Assembly (NCBI GenBank): GCA_963848955.1
Contig: CAWKFQ010000004.1
Location: 211,829 to 275,828, forward strand
DNA length: 64,000 bases
Reading direction: 5' to 3'
From: DASUPK01 sp963848955
Lineage (GTDB): Bacteria > Actinomycetota > Thermoleophilia > Solirubrobacterales > 70-9
Positions within the stretch are counted from its first letter, which is position 1, and each line of letters opens with the position of its first letter. Position numbers and translations under genes: made by a program. A model generated the notes under the pieces. That model made no database searches and had not been told where the DNA came from. It saw only the letters and a list, made by a program, of their open reading frames with translations. This document shows positions 55,008 through 64,000 of the stretch, one piece after another.

Positions 55008-55688
55008 GTGAGCGAGCGACGGCTTCCCGCTCAGATCGCGGGTCATCTGAGCCAGGTCCTGCCTGAGGGCGCGCCACCCCCAACCTCGTGCGCCTGACCC
55101 AGCGCGGCGAGATGGTTCAGCGCCCTGGCGGCAGGCGGCTCGAGTTCACAGCCATCCAGGTGCTGGTGGTCGGGAGGGTCGAGTTCGAGTGGCGCGGCGT
55201 CTTCGGCCCCAACCCGCTGGTTCGCGTCCGAGTCACCGACCGCTACCGGGACGGGAAGGGGTTGCTGGTCGCCAAGGTCTGGGGACTGGTCCCGTCGACG
55301 CGCAGCGCCGGACCCGAAACCGACCGAGCGGAGGCGATGCGCTACCTCGCGGAGCTGCCCTGGGTGCCGCACGCGATGGGGTCCAATCCGGAGCTCTCCT
55401 GGCGTGAGCTCGAGGACGGCTCTGTCGAGGTCTCGACGCTGGTCGGGGGGAGCACCGCGAGCGTCCGCCTCGCACTCGATGACTCAGGCCTGATCCGGAC
55501 CGTCTCGGGAATCCGGCCGCGCCTCGCCGGGAGGACCTCGGTTGAGACGCCGTTCGTCGGCAGGTTCGGCGACTACGTGGAACTCGGCGGTGATCCGCGT
55601 TCCGTCCAGCGCGGAGGTGAGCTGGGAGCTCCCCGACGGGCCCTTCACCTACTGGCGGGGCGAGCTCGCCTCGCTGGAGGCCGAGTAG
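55008..55688 (+). CDS. DUF6544-type protein (two frameshifts)
   Basis: It reads MSERRLPAQIAGHLSQVLPEGAPPP from GTG 55008. One extra C near 55080 separates this from LVRLTQRGEMVQRPGGRRLEFTAIQ, then MRYLAELPWVPHAMGSNPELSWREL. Another base near 55592 leads to RIPSSAEVSWELPDGPFTYWRGEL and the stop. The total is about 226 residues. This pattern matches DUF6544/DUF6920-type proteins of unknown function. Its 3' end overlaps cydB by 40 bases. Confidence 0.7.
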
Positions 55689-56685
55689 GCGTCCAGCGCC
55701 TGCCGCTGGGAGAGCGTGTAGAGCAGGGCCAGCGACGGCACCACGGTCACCGCGGCAACCCCGAAGATGATGATCACGGCCGTCAGCGAGGCGGAGGCTC
55801 CCGCCGCCGCCGAGATGGTCAAGGAGGTCGGCAGGATGTAGGGAAAGGCTGCCGCGAAGTAGCCCCAGATGACCGCCGTGCCCGCGCCCACCGCCGCCAG
55901 ACGCAGCCCGTAGCTCCGCCCCGTGACCAGCAGCCCGAGGGCGACCAGCCCGGCAGAGCCCGGAGAGGATCACCAGCGCGATCCGGGCCAGGAGGTCAGG
56001 CCGTCGTAGACGTAGCGGCCGTCGGCGTGGAGGGCGATCACACCCGCGACGGCGGCGGCTCCGGCGACCACCGCGGTGACCAGCGCCCGGCGGGCAAAGT
56101 AGTCGCTGCAGCTCGACCTCGCCGGCCGCTCCCGAGTCGCGCACCAGGAAGACCGCGGCCGTGTAGGCCGTCACCAGGACGAAGAGCGCGCCGGTGACCA
56201 GCGGCAGGAAGCCGGTCCAGCTTCCCGTCGGATCGCCGTCGCCGCCGGCGGGGACCTCCCCCGAGGCGATCGCCCCGACCACCGTCCCCATGAAGAACGG
56301 CGTCAACACCGAGGCCACTCCGAAGACCCGGGTGGCCGGGCGCTCCACGGGGCCCGGCAGGGCGTGGCGGAAGGCGAAGCCCGCGCCCCGCAGGACGATC
56401 CCGAGCGCCGCGAGGGCGAGCGGGATGTACAGCGTGGTGAAGATCGCCGAGAAGGCGGTTGAGAAGGCCGTCCAGAGAATGACCAGGACGAAGATCAGCC
56501 AGACGTGGTTCGCCTCCCAGACGGGCCCGATCGACCGGTCGATCTGGGCTCGCACCCGACGCGCCCGTTCGCCCGGAGCCCGCAAACAGGTCCCAGAGAC
56601 CGGCGCCGAAGTCGGCGCCGCCGAAGATCGCGTAGAGCGTGACGCCGAACCAGAGGATCGCCGCGCAGACATCCGCCTTGCTCAT
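55649..56685 (-). CDS. cydB: Cytochrome bd oxidase subunit II (frameshifts)
   Basis: It starts MSKADVCAAILWFGVTLYAIFGGADFGAGLWDL. After a slip near 56580 it reads SIGPVWEANHVWLIFVLVILWTAF and FRHALPGPVERPATRVFGVAS. Further slips near 56100 and 55990-55960 precede AVIWGYFAAAFPYILPTSLTI. It ends QALDAYSASSEASSPRQ, about 345 residues. The W-E-x-N-H-V-W motif is diagnostic. It follows cydA with an ATGA overlap. Confidence 0.9.
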
Positions 56686-58083
56686 GGGCTCGCTCCCGGC
56701 TCCTCGTCAGCCGGTGGTCCGTAGGGAACCGCGCCGACCGGCTCCTCCCCGCCCTTGCGCCAGCGCCGCGAGAGCCCGCGAAGCACCAGCACGGTGATCA
56801 CGCCCAGTGCGGTGTACAGGGCCATCGTCAGCCCGAAGACCCACCAGATCCCCTGCGCGGGGGTGACCGCGTCCGCGGTGCGCATGTAGCCGTTGACGAT
56901 CCAGGGCTGGCGCCCAACCTCCGTGACGATCCAGCCGCACTCCAGCGCGACCACCGCGGCGACCCCCGCGAGCGCCGCGCGCGCGCAGGAACCATTTGGT
57001 CTGGGGCAGGTCCCGCCTACGCCACCAGGTGATGGCGAACCAGGCGGCGAGCAGGAAGAGCAGGGTGGCTATGCCCACCATCGCGTCGAACGACAGGTGC
57101 AGCAGCGTCTTGGCCGGCGGCTGATCGTTCTTGGGGATCTGATTGAGGCCGGTGACGTCGGTGTTCTTGCTGAAACCCACCAGGAACGAGTCGAGCCCGG
57201 GGATGCCGATTCCGCCCTTGACCTTGCCATCGGTGCAGATGCCGCCGAGGTACTCGGTCTGGTCGGGTCCGCCCTTGTAGATGCACTCCATCGCGGCGAA
57301 CTTGGCCGGCTGGTCGTCGGCGATCGCGCGCGCCGCGGTGTCGCCGACGAAGAGCTGGATCGGCGTGGCGATCGCCGCGACCGTGAAGGGGATGATGAAG
57401 CCGAGCCGGTGGTAGCGGTCCCGTCGACCCCTGAGCATGCCGACGGCGTACACGGAGGCGATCAGGAAGCCGGTGACCATGTAGGCCGCCAGGAGCATGT
57501 GGAAGAACTCGTAGCCGGACGGCAGGGTTGAAGAGCACCTCCAACGGCTTCACGTCGGTGACATTGCCGGCGCTGTCGAGCGTGAAGCCCTGGGGCTGGT
57601 TCATCCAGGAGTTCACCGCGATCGACCGAGAAGGCGCCGCCCACCCCCGAGATCACGATCGGCACGGCGGACCAGCATGTGGGCGCGGGGCGAGAGCCGG
57701 TCCCAGCCATAGATGTAGATGGCGATGAAGATCGCCTCCAGGAAGAAGAAGATCCCCTCGATCGCGAAGCCGACCCCGAAGGCGTCGCCGAAGCGGCCCG
57801 TGAACCTCGGCCACAGGAGCCCGAACTCGAAGGAGAGGACGGTGCCGCTCACGGCGCCGACGGCGAACAACACCGCGACCGCCTTCGACCAGTTGCGGGC
57901 GAGGCGAAGGGCGTCCTCGTCGTTTCGCTTGCGGCCCCTGTACTCGGCGATCAGCATGTACGCCGGGAAGGCGACGCCGAAACAGGCGAGGACGATGTGG
58001 AACCCGAGGGTGAAGCCCATCTGGCTGCGCGCCGCCAGCAGGTTGGACGAGGCGTCGGCCAACAGGGGGATGGGCAAGCTCAT
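56682..58083 (-). CDS. cydA: Cytochrome bd oxidase subunit I (frameshifts)
   Basis: It starts MSLPIPLLADASSNLLAARSQMGFTLGFHIVLACFG with a heme-ligand His. YEFFHMLLAAYMVTGFLIASVY has the second His. GWIVTEVGRQPWIVNGYMRT is the signature of the subunit. About 467 residues imply a short Q-loop. Slips occur near 57650, 57530 and 56990. It oxidises quinol and reduces O2 at the membrane. Its ATG overlaps the stop of ndh. Confidence 0.93.
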
Positions 58084-59488
58084 CAACGTGACCCTATTTC
58101 CCCAGCATCTTCGGGCGGCGGATCTGCCTTCTTCCGGTCGGCCTCCTCTCCAAGAAGCGACCGCAGAAAGGTCCGCCCGCCGGCCTGCTCCATGGCTACG
58201 CGCGCTACGACCTGCTGCATGCTGATCGTCCTTTGAGGCCGGCCGTTGCCGATGAACGTGAACGCCCACCGCGGCACGGTCGCGAGCCGGTTCTTGAAGC
58301 CCGTCAGGAAACGTCAGGTGGACGAAGAGCCACGCCATCCAGCCGATGAAACCGGAGAGGCGGATGCCCTTGAAGCTGACCACCGCTCGGAACCGGGAGA
58401 TGGTCGCCATGCTGCCGAGGTCCCGGTAGCGGAACGGCTTCGGCTCCTCGCCGCGCAGTCGGCGCTTGATCGTGTTGGAGGCGTGGAGTCCCTGCTGCAT
58501 CGCCACCTCGGCGACGCCCGGGCAGATCGTCGAGGGACATCATGTCGCCGATCGCGAACACCTCCGGGTGCCCGGGCAGCGTGCAATCGGGGAGCACGCT
58601 GATACGCCCCGGCGCGGTCCACCTCGGCGCCGGTGGCCTCCCCCAGCATCCTGGCCAGCGGCGAGGCCTGGACTCCTGCGGCCCAGACCTTCGTCCGCGC
58701 GGGAATCCGGCGCTCCTCGTCGCCATGCTTGACGACCACGCCGGTTCGATCGATGTCGGTGACGATGCTCGACATGTGCAGCTCGATTCCGAGGCGCTCG
58801 AGGCCCCTCGCCGCCTTGCCGGAGAGCCGGTCGCCGAAGGTGGCCAGCACCTCCTTGCCGCCGTCGAAGAGGAGGATCTTGGCGTTGCGCGGATCGATCT
58901 CCCGGAAGTCGTCCTTGAGCACGCGCCTCGACAGCTCGGCGATCTGTCCGGCGATCTCCACACCGGTCGGTCCGCCGCCGACCACGACGAAGGTGAGCCA
59001 CTCCTGTCGCTTCGCCGGGTCTGCCTCCAGCTCGGCCATCTCGAAGGCGCCGAGGATGCGGCCGCGGAGCTCGAGGGCATCGTTGATCGTCTTCATCCCG
59101 GGCGCCCAGCGCGAGAACTCGTCGTGGCCGAAGTAGGACTGGCCGGCGCCGGCGGCGACGATCAGGCTGTCGTAGGGGAACTCGATCGGGGCGCCGTCGG
59201 GGCGCATGGCCGTCAGCGATGCGGGCCTCGAGGTCGAAGCCGTTGACCTCGGCGAGCTCGACCTCGACGTTCCCGTGACGGTGGAGAACGCCGCGGAGCG
59301 GCGGAGCGATCTCGCCCTCGGAGAGGATCCCTGTGGCGACCTGGTAGAGCAGCGGCTGGAAGAGGTGGTGGTTGTGCCGGTCCACGAGCGTCACCCGGAC
59401 CGGAGCGCGTCGCAGCGCCTTCGCTGCAGCGAACAGACCGCCGAAGCCTCCCCCGACGATCAGCGACTCGATGGGAATCCGTCGCCAC
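58083..59488 (-). CDS. ndh: Type II NADH:quinone oxidoreductase (frameshifts)
   Basis: A GTG at 59488 reads MATDSHRV, then a slip gives LIVGGGFGGLFAAAKALRRAPVRVTLVDRHNHHLFQPLLYQVATG. The NADH site is LTFVVVGGGPTGVEIAGQIAEL. FAD motif VFAIGDMMSLDDLPG and KPFRYRDLGSMATISRFRAV follow. It ends LLGEEADRKKADPPPEDAGE. The total is about 468 residues. At least five slips. It feeds quinol to the bd oxidase encoded directly downstream (TGATG overlap). Confidence 0.92.
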
Positions 59489-59513
59489 GGTCTGCCCGTC
59501 GAGTCGCGGGCTC

Positions 59514-61071
59514 CTAGGCGCCCAGGCGCTCGAGCAGGTGGTCGCCGACCCGGATCGCATTGGCCATCGCGGTCAGCGCCGGGTTGACCGCGCCGATGCT
59601 CGGGAAAGAAGCTGGTGTCCACGACGTAGAGGTTGTCGAGCTCGTGGGCCTTGCAGTTCGTGTCGAGCACCGAGTCGGCGGGATCGGTGCCGAAGCGGCA
59701 GGTCCCGGTCTGATGCGCGACCCCGGCCACCGGGATCTCGTTCTTCAGGTAGGCGTGGTGTGGGAGCAGGTGGTGGGGGTGCATGCCGATGTCGCCGAGC
59801 ATCGACTCGAGCTTGTCGTAGAGCTGCTTCTTCGGCTCCTCGTTGGAGTACGTGTAGCTCAGCTTCACATGCCCGTCAGTCGGCCCAGCGTGACCCGGTT
59901 CTCCGGCTTCGGCAGATCCTCGGTCGAGAGCCAGAAGTCGACCGCGTGGGCGGCGATCGTTCTCGAGGGTCCAGTCGGGGGCCAACTTGGTCTCCCCGGC
60001 TTCTCGCCCCGGAACATCGGCGCCTGCGACTTGCCGACCATCTGGATGTTCCCGAGCGGGTAGTCGAACTCGTCGCCGGCGAAGTAGAAGTCGTTGAGCC
60101 CGAGCGTCTTCTGGAAGACGGTCGGGTTGGGCTCCTTCGAGAGGGCCAGCACGGCCTGGCTGTTGTGGAACATGTAGTTGCGGCCCACCTGGTCGGAGCC
60201 GTTGGCCAGGCCATTCGGGTGCTTGTCGGTGGCCGAGGCGAGCAGCAGCTTGGCCGAGTTGGCCGCGCCGCAGGAGACGACGACGATGTCGGCCGAGTAG
60301 GTCTCGGTCTCGCCGTCGCGCTCGACCACGACCTCCGTGACCGCCTCACCACCGGCGTCGGTGTTGAGCGCGACCGCCTCTGCGTTGGTCAGCAGCGTGA
60401 CGTTGGCGTGCTCGAGCGCGGGTCGCACCGCGATCACCTCGGCGTCGGACTTCGCGTGCACGAGGCAGGGAAAGCCGTCGCAGTCCGTAGCAGCGGACGC
60501 AGGCGCTGTAGGGCATGTTCGCCTCGTCGAGCATCACCCCGCAGGGAGCGTGGAAGGGCTGGTAGCCGGCGGCGGCGAGGTCGTCGGAGAGCTGCTGGAT
60601 GCGCGGCTCGTGGGAGACGGCCGGGAAGGGATAGGGAGCGCTTGCCGGGGGCTCCGTCGGGTCCTCGCCTCGAGCACCGTGCACCTGGTAGAGCTGCTCG
60701 GCCTGCGTGTAGTAGGGCTCCATCTCCTCGTAGGAGATGGGCCAGGCGGGCGAGACGCCATCGTCGTGCTGGATCTCGCCGAAGTCCTCGGCGCGCAGGC
60801 GGTAGAGCGCGGCGCCGTACATCTTGGTCGCGCCGCCGACGAAGTAGTGGACCTGCGGGGCGAACTCCTTGTCCTTCTCGTCGTACCAGGTGTCCTCCGA
60901 CTGGTAGCGGCCGTCGACGAAGACGTCCTGGGCGAGCCAGTTCTGCGGCTCGCGAGTCAGGAAGTCCCCTCGCTCGAGCAGGAGGATCTTCTTGCCGGAG
61001 GCGGCGAGCCGGTGGACGAGGGTCCCTCCGCCAGCCCCGCTGCCGATCACGATCACGTCGTAGTCGCTCAT
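59514..61071 (-). CDS. GMC-family FAD oxidoreductase (frameshifts)
   Basis: It starts MSDYDVIVIGSGAGGGTLVHRLAASGKKILLLERG (FAD Rossmann). HYFVGGATKMYGAALYRLRAEDF is the GMC signature. SADIVVVSCGAANSAKLLLAS and the C-terminal VAGVAHQTGTCRFGTDPADSVLDTN (catalytic His) and LYVVDTSFFP follow. The total is about 519 residues. Slips lie near 60485, 59990 and 59610. It probably oxidises a sugar or alcohol and passes electrons to an acceptor. Its start overlaps the GH15 stop. Confidence 0.92.
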
Positions 61072-63042
61072 ACGTTGACTCCGAACTCCTTGAGGCGCTC
61101 GCTGAGGATGATCCGCGCCGCCGCCTCGATCAGGGCGAGGTGGGAGAAGGCCTGGGGGAAGTTCCCCAGGTGCCGGCCCGTGCTGGGGTCGAACTCCTCG
61201 GCGTAGAGGCCGAGCGGGGAGGCGATGCGGAGCAGCCGGTCCATCAGGTCGCGCGCGCGCTGCTGCTCGCCGATGATCGCCAGGCCCGAGACGAGCCAGA
61301 AGGAGCAGATCAGGAAGCTGCCCTCCTTGCCGGAGAGCCCGTCGTCGGTCTCGCCGGTGACGTAGCGCAGGACGAAGCCGTCCTCGGTGAGGTCGTCCGC
61401 GATCGCCAGCACGCTCTTGCGGAGCACCTCGTCATCGCCCGGCAGGAAGCCGAACAGGGCGGCCAGCAGAGTCGAGGCGTCGAGCGCGTCGGTGTCGTAG
61501 TGCTGCCGCAGGACCCCGTCCCGGACGCCGTTCTCGAGGATGTCCTTGCGGATCTCCTCGGCCGTGGCACCCCATGTCGTCCTGGAGCTTCGAGTCCCCT
61601 CGGATCTCCGCGAGCTTCGAGGCGCGGTCCATCGCGACCCAGCACATGAGCTTGGAGGAGACGTAGTGCTGCGGCTTGCCGCGCGCCTCCCAGATTCCCT
61701 GGTCCGGCTTCTTCCAGACCTTGCGTCGCGCACTCCGCCTGGGCCTGGACCACCGGCCAGAGCCCGCGGGGCAGCCGCTGGCTGCGGCGGCTGTGCAGGA
61801 GGATCGAGTCGAGCGCGGCGCCGAAGACGTCGTTCTGGCGCTGGTCGAAGGCGCCGTTTCCGACCCGCACCGGCGACGCTCCCGCGTATCCGGAGAGGTC
61901 ATCCCGCGTCGATCTCGGTCAGGTCCCGCCGGCCGTCGATCCCGTACATGATCTGCAGAGCCCCGTCCTCGTTCGGCTCGAGCTCGCCGACGAACTGCAT
62001 GAACTCGTTGGCCTCCCAGTCCAGGTTCAGGTAGTGGAGGGCCTGGAGCGTGAAGGTCGAGTCCCTGATCCAGGTGAAGCGGTAGTCCCAGTTGCGCTCC
62101 CCGCCGGGCGTCTCCGGCAGCGAGGTCGTCAGGGCCGCCACCGTCGCCCCGGTGGGCATGTAGGTGAGCCCCTTGATCGTCAGGGCCGAGCGCTGGATCG
62201 CCCCTCGGAAGCGGTGGTCCGGGCATCCGGGCCTTGGAGACCCAGGTGCGCCAGTAGTCGGCCGTCTCGCTGATGCGCGCGTTGGCCTCGTCCATGTCCT
62301 CCGGCGAGGCGAGCTCCTCCGCCCAGGAGAGCGAGCAGAAGGCCTGCTCGCCCTTCTGCAGCGTGTGCCGCGCCTGCGCCACTCCACCCTCGGCCCCCAG
62401 CGGCATGCTGCTGCGGAGCCTCACCGTCGGCCCCTCCCCGCTCGCGTCGGCGGTGTGGGCTCCAGCAGCGACCAGTCCCCCGGCACCCGCCCGTAGTCGA
62501 AGTCCGGCTCGCAGAGCAGCTCCATGTCGACCGAGCCCTCCATGCAGAGCACCGTTCGAACCAGCAGGTGATGGGCGTCCTCGTCGGCGGGCGCCCGCGT
62601 GTGGGGGGTGATCTCGTCCTTGTGCAGGGTCGGGCCGATGGTCAGCGCGTCCCGGACGAAGGCCCAGCCGGTCGGGGTGTGCCAGGTGGTGTTGAGGATG
62701 TTCGTTCCCGGGCTCGTAGATCCGGGCGCTCGGGACGTTGATCCCGAAGGGAGCGAAGCGGAACGCACCGGCCTCGCGATCAAGCAGCGTCCCGAAGATG
62801 CTGGGCGAGTCGAACCGCGGCACGCAGAGCCAGTCGATCGCCCCGTCGGGCGCCACCAGGGCGCCGGTGTGGCAGTTGGAGAGGAAGGCGTAGTCCGCGA
62901 TCGGCGGGAACGGCGACGGCATCGCCGCGCTCTGAGGCATTCCCTTCTCCTTGCCGGCCGCGGGCGCTTTGCCGTCTCCGCTCGCCGCCGCCTTGCCGCT
63001 GGAGCGGGGCTTTCCGGCGCTCTTCTGCTTCGCGGGACTCAT
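61068..63042 (-). CDS. Glycoside hydrolase family 15 (glucoamylase/trehalase-like; frameshifts)
   Basis: ATG 63042 begins MSPAKQKSAGKPRSSGK, a basic Ala/Lys/Ser-rich leader. The GH15 N-domain follows (FPPIADYAFLSNCHTGALVAPDGAIDWLCVPRFDSP). The catalytic domain has RNWDYRFTWIRDSTFTLQALHYL and the late Glu in GLYAEEFDPSTGRHLGNFPQAFSHLALIEAA. The total is about 658 residues. Six or more slips. It releases glucose from trehalose, starch or dextran. Its ATG overlaps the zwf TGA. Confidence 0.92.
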
Positions 63043-64000
63043 GACCCGGTCCAGGGCTCGTGCCAGCCGCCGAAGTCCTGCGACCAGCCGGTCGGCGGCC
63101 TTAGGTCCCCAGGTGCCGGGCTTGTACGGCAGGATCCTCGGGGGCTTCTCGAGCAGCGGGCCGCAGATCCGCCAGGTCTCCTCGATGTTGTCCTGGCGGG
63201 TGAAGCGCGTGCTGTTGCCGATCATCGCGGCATGGAGGAGGACCTCATACGGGGTCGGGCCCTCCCCGCCCTGCTCGGCGAACTCCATGTCGAGGTTGAT
63301 GTGCTCGGGTCTGGTTTCGTCACTGCGCTGTGCGTTGACCAGCAGACGAATCCCGGTGGTCGGGTGGAGCCTGATCACCAGCTCGTCGGACTCGGGCCGC
63401 TGCCGGATGTCCGCGGCCGTAGCCGAGCCGAGGCGGTTCCTTGAAGATCAGCCGGAGCTCCCACTGCTCCACCGGGAGCTCCTTTCCCGTCCGGATGAAG
63501 AAGGGGACTCCGCTCCAGCGCCAGTTGTCGATCTCGAAGCGCATCGCCGCAAAGGTCTCCGTCGTCGAGTCCTTCGCGACGCCCTTGATCTTCCGGTAGC
63601 CCTCGTACTGCCCTCGCACGTACTGCTTCGGGTCGGCCTTCGGCATCGCCGAGAAGACGGCGAACATCGCGTCCTTGAGTGCCCGGGCGTCGCGGCTCGC
63701 CGGCGGCTCCATCGCGCAGGCGGCAACCACCTGCATCAGGTGGTTGACCACGACGTCCCGAAGGGCGCCGACCGGGTCGTAGAAGCTGCCGCGATCGGTG
63801 ACACCGAAGTCCTCGGCCATCGTGATCTGGACGCAGGCGATGCTGTTGCGATTCCAGACGGGCTCGAACATCGCGTTCGCGAAGCGCAGATAGAGGATCT
63901 CGCCCAGTCCCATCAAGCCGAGGAAGTGGTCGATCCGGTAGAGCTGGTCCTCACGGATGTACTGGTGGATCTCCGCGGCAAGCTCGCGGGCGGAGGCGAG
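63039..64000 (-). CDS. zwf: Glucose-6-phosphate dehydrogenase, partial (right edge)
   Basis: Readable parts are IREDQLYRIDHFLGLMGLGEILYLRFANAMFEPVWN (catalytic RIDHFLG), DPVGALRDVVVNHLMQVVAACAMEPP, GVPFFIRTGKELP and YKPGTWGPKAADRL. The oxidative pentose-phosphate entry step yields NADPH/NADH. Slips lie near 63905, 63435 and 63085. The last one makes the frame appear fused to GH15, but in the corrected frame it ends DFGGWHEPWTGS with a TGA at 63039-63041. The N-terminal cofactor domain is outside the window. Confidence 0.92.

Noticed and set aside
62715..62745. GGGACGTTGATCC resembling the palindromic-element arm
   Set aside because: It differs after the core, has no inverted partner and is explained by conserved GH15 codons (INVPSARIYEPG).
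61432..63378. Apparent G6PDH-GH15 fusion protein
   Set aside because: A frameshift near 63085 removes the zwf stop. The corrected frame ends WHEPWTGS with TGA overlapping the GH15 ATG.

Overview
The window looks like chromosomal DNA from a high-GC actinobacterium. Codon use is strongly GC-biased, starts are often GTG or TTG, and the gene content fits a deep-branching soil lineage such as Thermoleophilia/Solirubrobacterales. That content includes a DUF6458 protein, an ECF42 sigma factor beside its DGPF partner, an MMPL pair, a GH15/G6PDH/GMC cluster, large TPR-cyclase regulators and secreted proteins with Lys/Cys-rich tails. The lineage is inferred from gene content only. Many genes that should be intact carry one to six single-base frameshifts, often in homopolymers. 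They are densest at both ends (1-660 and about 52-64 kb), which suggests uncorrected long-read consensus errors. Such genes are given here as one interrupted CDS.

Layout. 1-9.8 kb: collagen-like secreted protein, secreted glycosidase-like protein, asd, lysC, an ABC ATPase remnant, a PadR/MMPL pair, DUF6458 and a Lys/Cys-rich secreted protein. 9.9-13.2 kb: recR-ybaB-dnaX, a TfoX-N protein and a large SRP RNA with an Alu domain. 13.2-23 kb: glycosyltransferase, PilB/GspE-type ATPase, DGPF plus ECF42, a TetR with a palindromic operator, pdxH, a second MMPL, tRNA-Val and an ECF/anti-sigma pair. 23-35.6 kb: a trehalose-synthase-like glycosyltransferase, AlgH, GST, ADH, SDR, nicotinamidase, DNA ligase, a PfkB kinase, a response regulator/hybrid kinase pair, VOC proteins, an MFS transporter with a cyclic-nucleotide domain and a YflT-like stress protein.

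35.6-38.5 kb is the most unusual part. A 59-nt copy of the 3' half of tRNA-Ser(CGA) lies 702 bp from the intact tRNA. Between them are an internally deleted regulator and a truncated hydrolase. Next comes a gene with an AbiEi-like N-terminus and a DUF559 (PD-(D/E)XK-like) C-terminus. Copies of a GAACGTCCCGGA palindromic element bracket it on both sides, and another copy sits without breaking the frame inside a membrane-protein gene at 46.1 kb. The arrangement resembles REP/RAYT or Rickettsia palindromic-element systems and is the best candidate for something undescribed.

38.5-54 kb: membrane protein, PTE-family hydrolase, nicotinate phosphoribosyltransferase, tadA, a subtilase, UspA, a large polytopic membrane protein, NlpC/P60, GNAT, an approximately 1,445-residue zinc-ribbon/kinase/AAA/TPR/cyclase protein and a secreted glycerophosphodiesterase. 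54-64 kb: a zinc metallopeptidase, DUF6544, and a left-pointing chain zwf > GH15 > GMC oxidoreductase > ndh-2 > cydA > cydB, most of it joined by 4-nt or TGATG overlaps. That chain plausibly links glucan breakdown and sugar oxidation to quinone reduction and a bd-type terminal oxidase.
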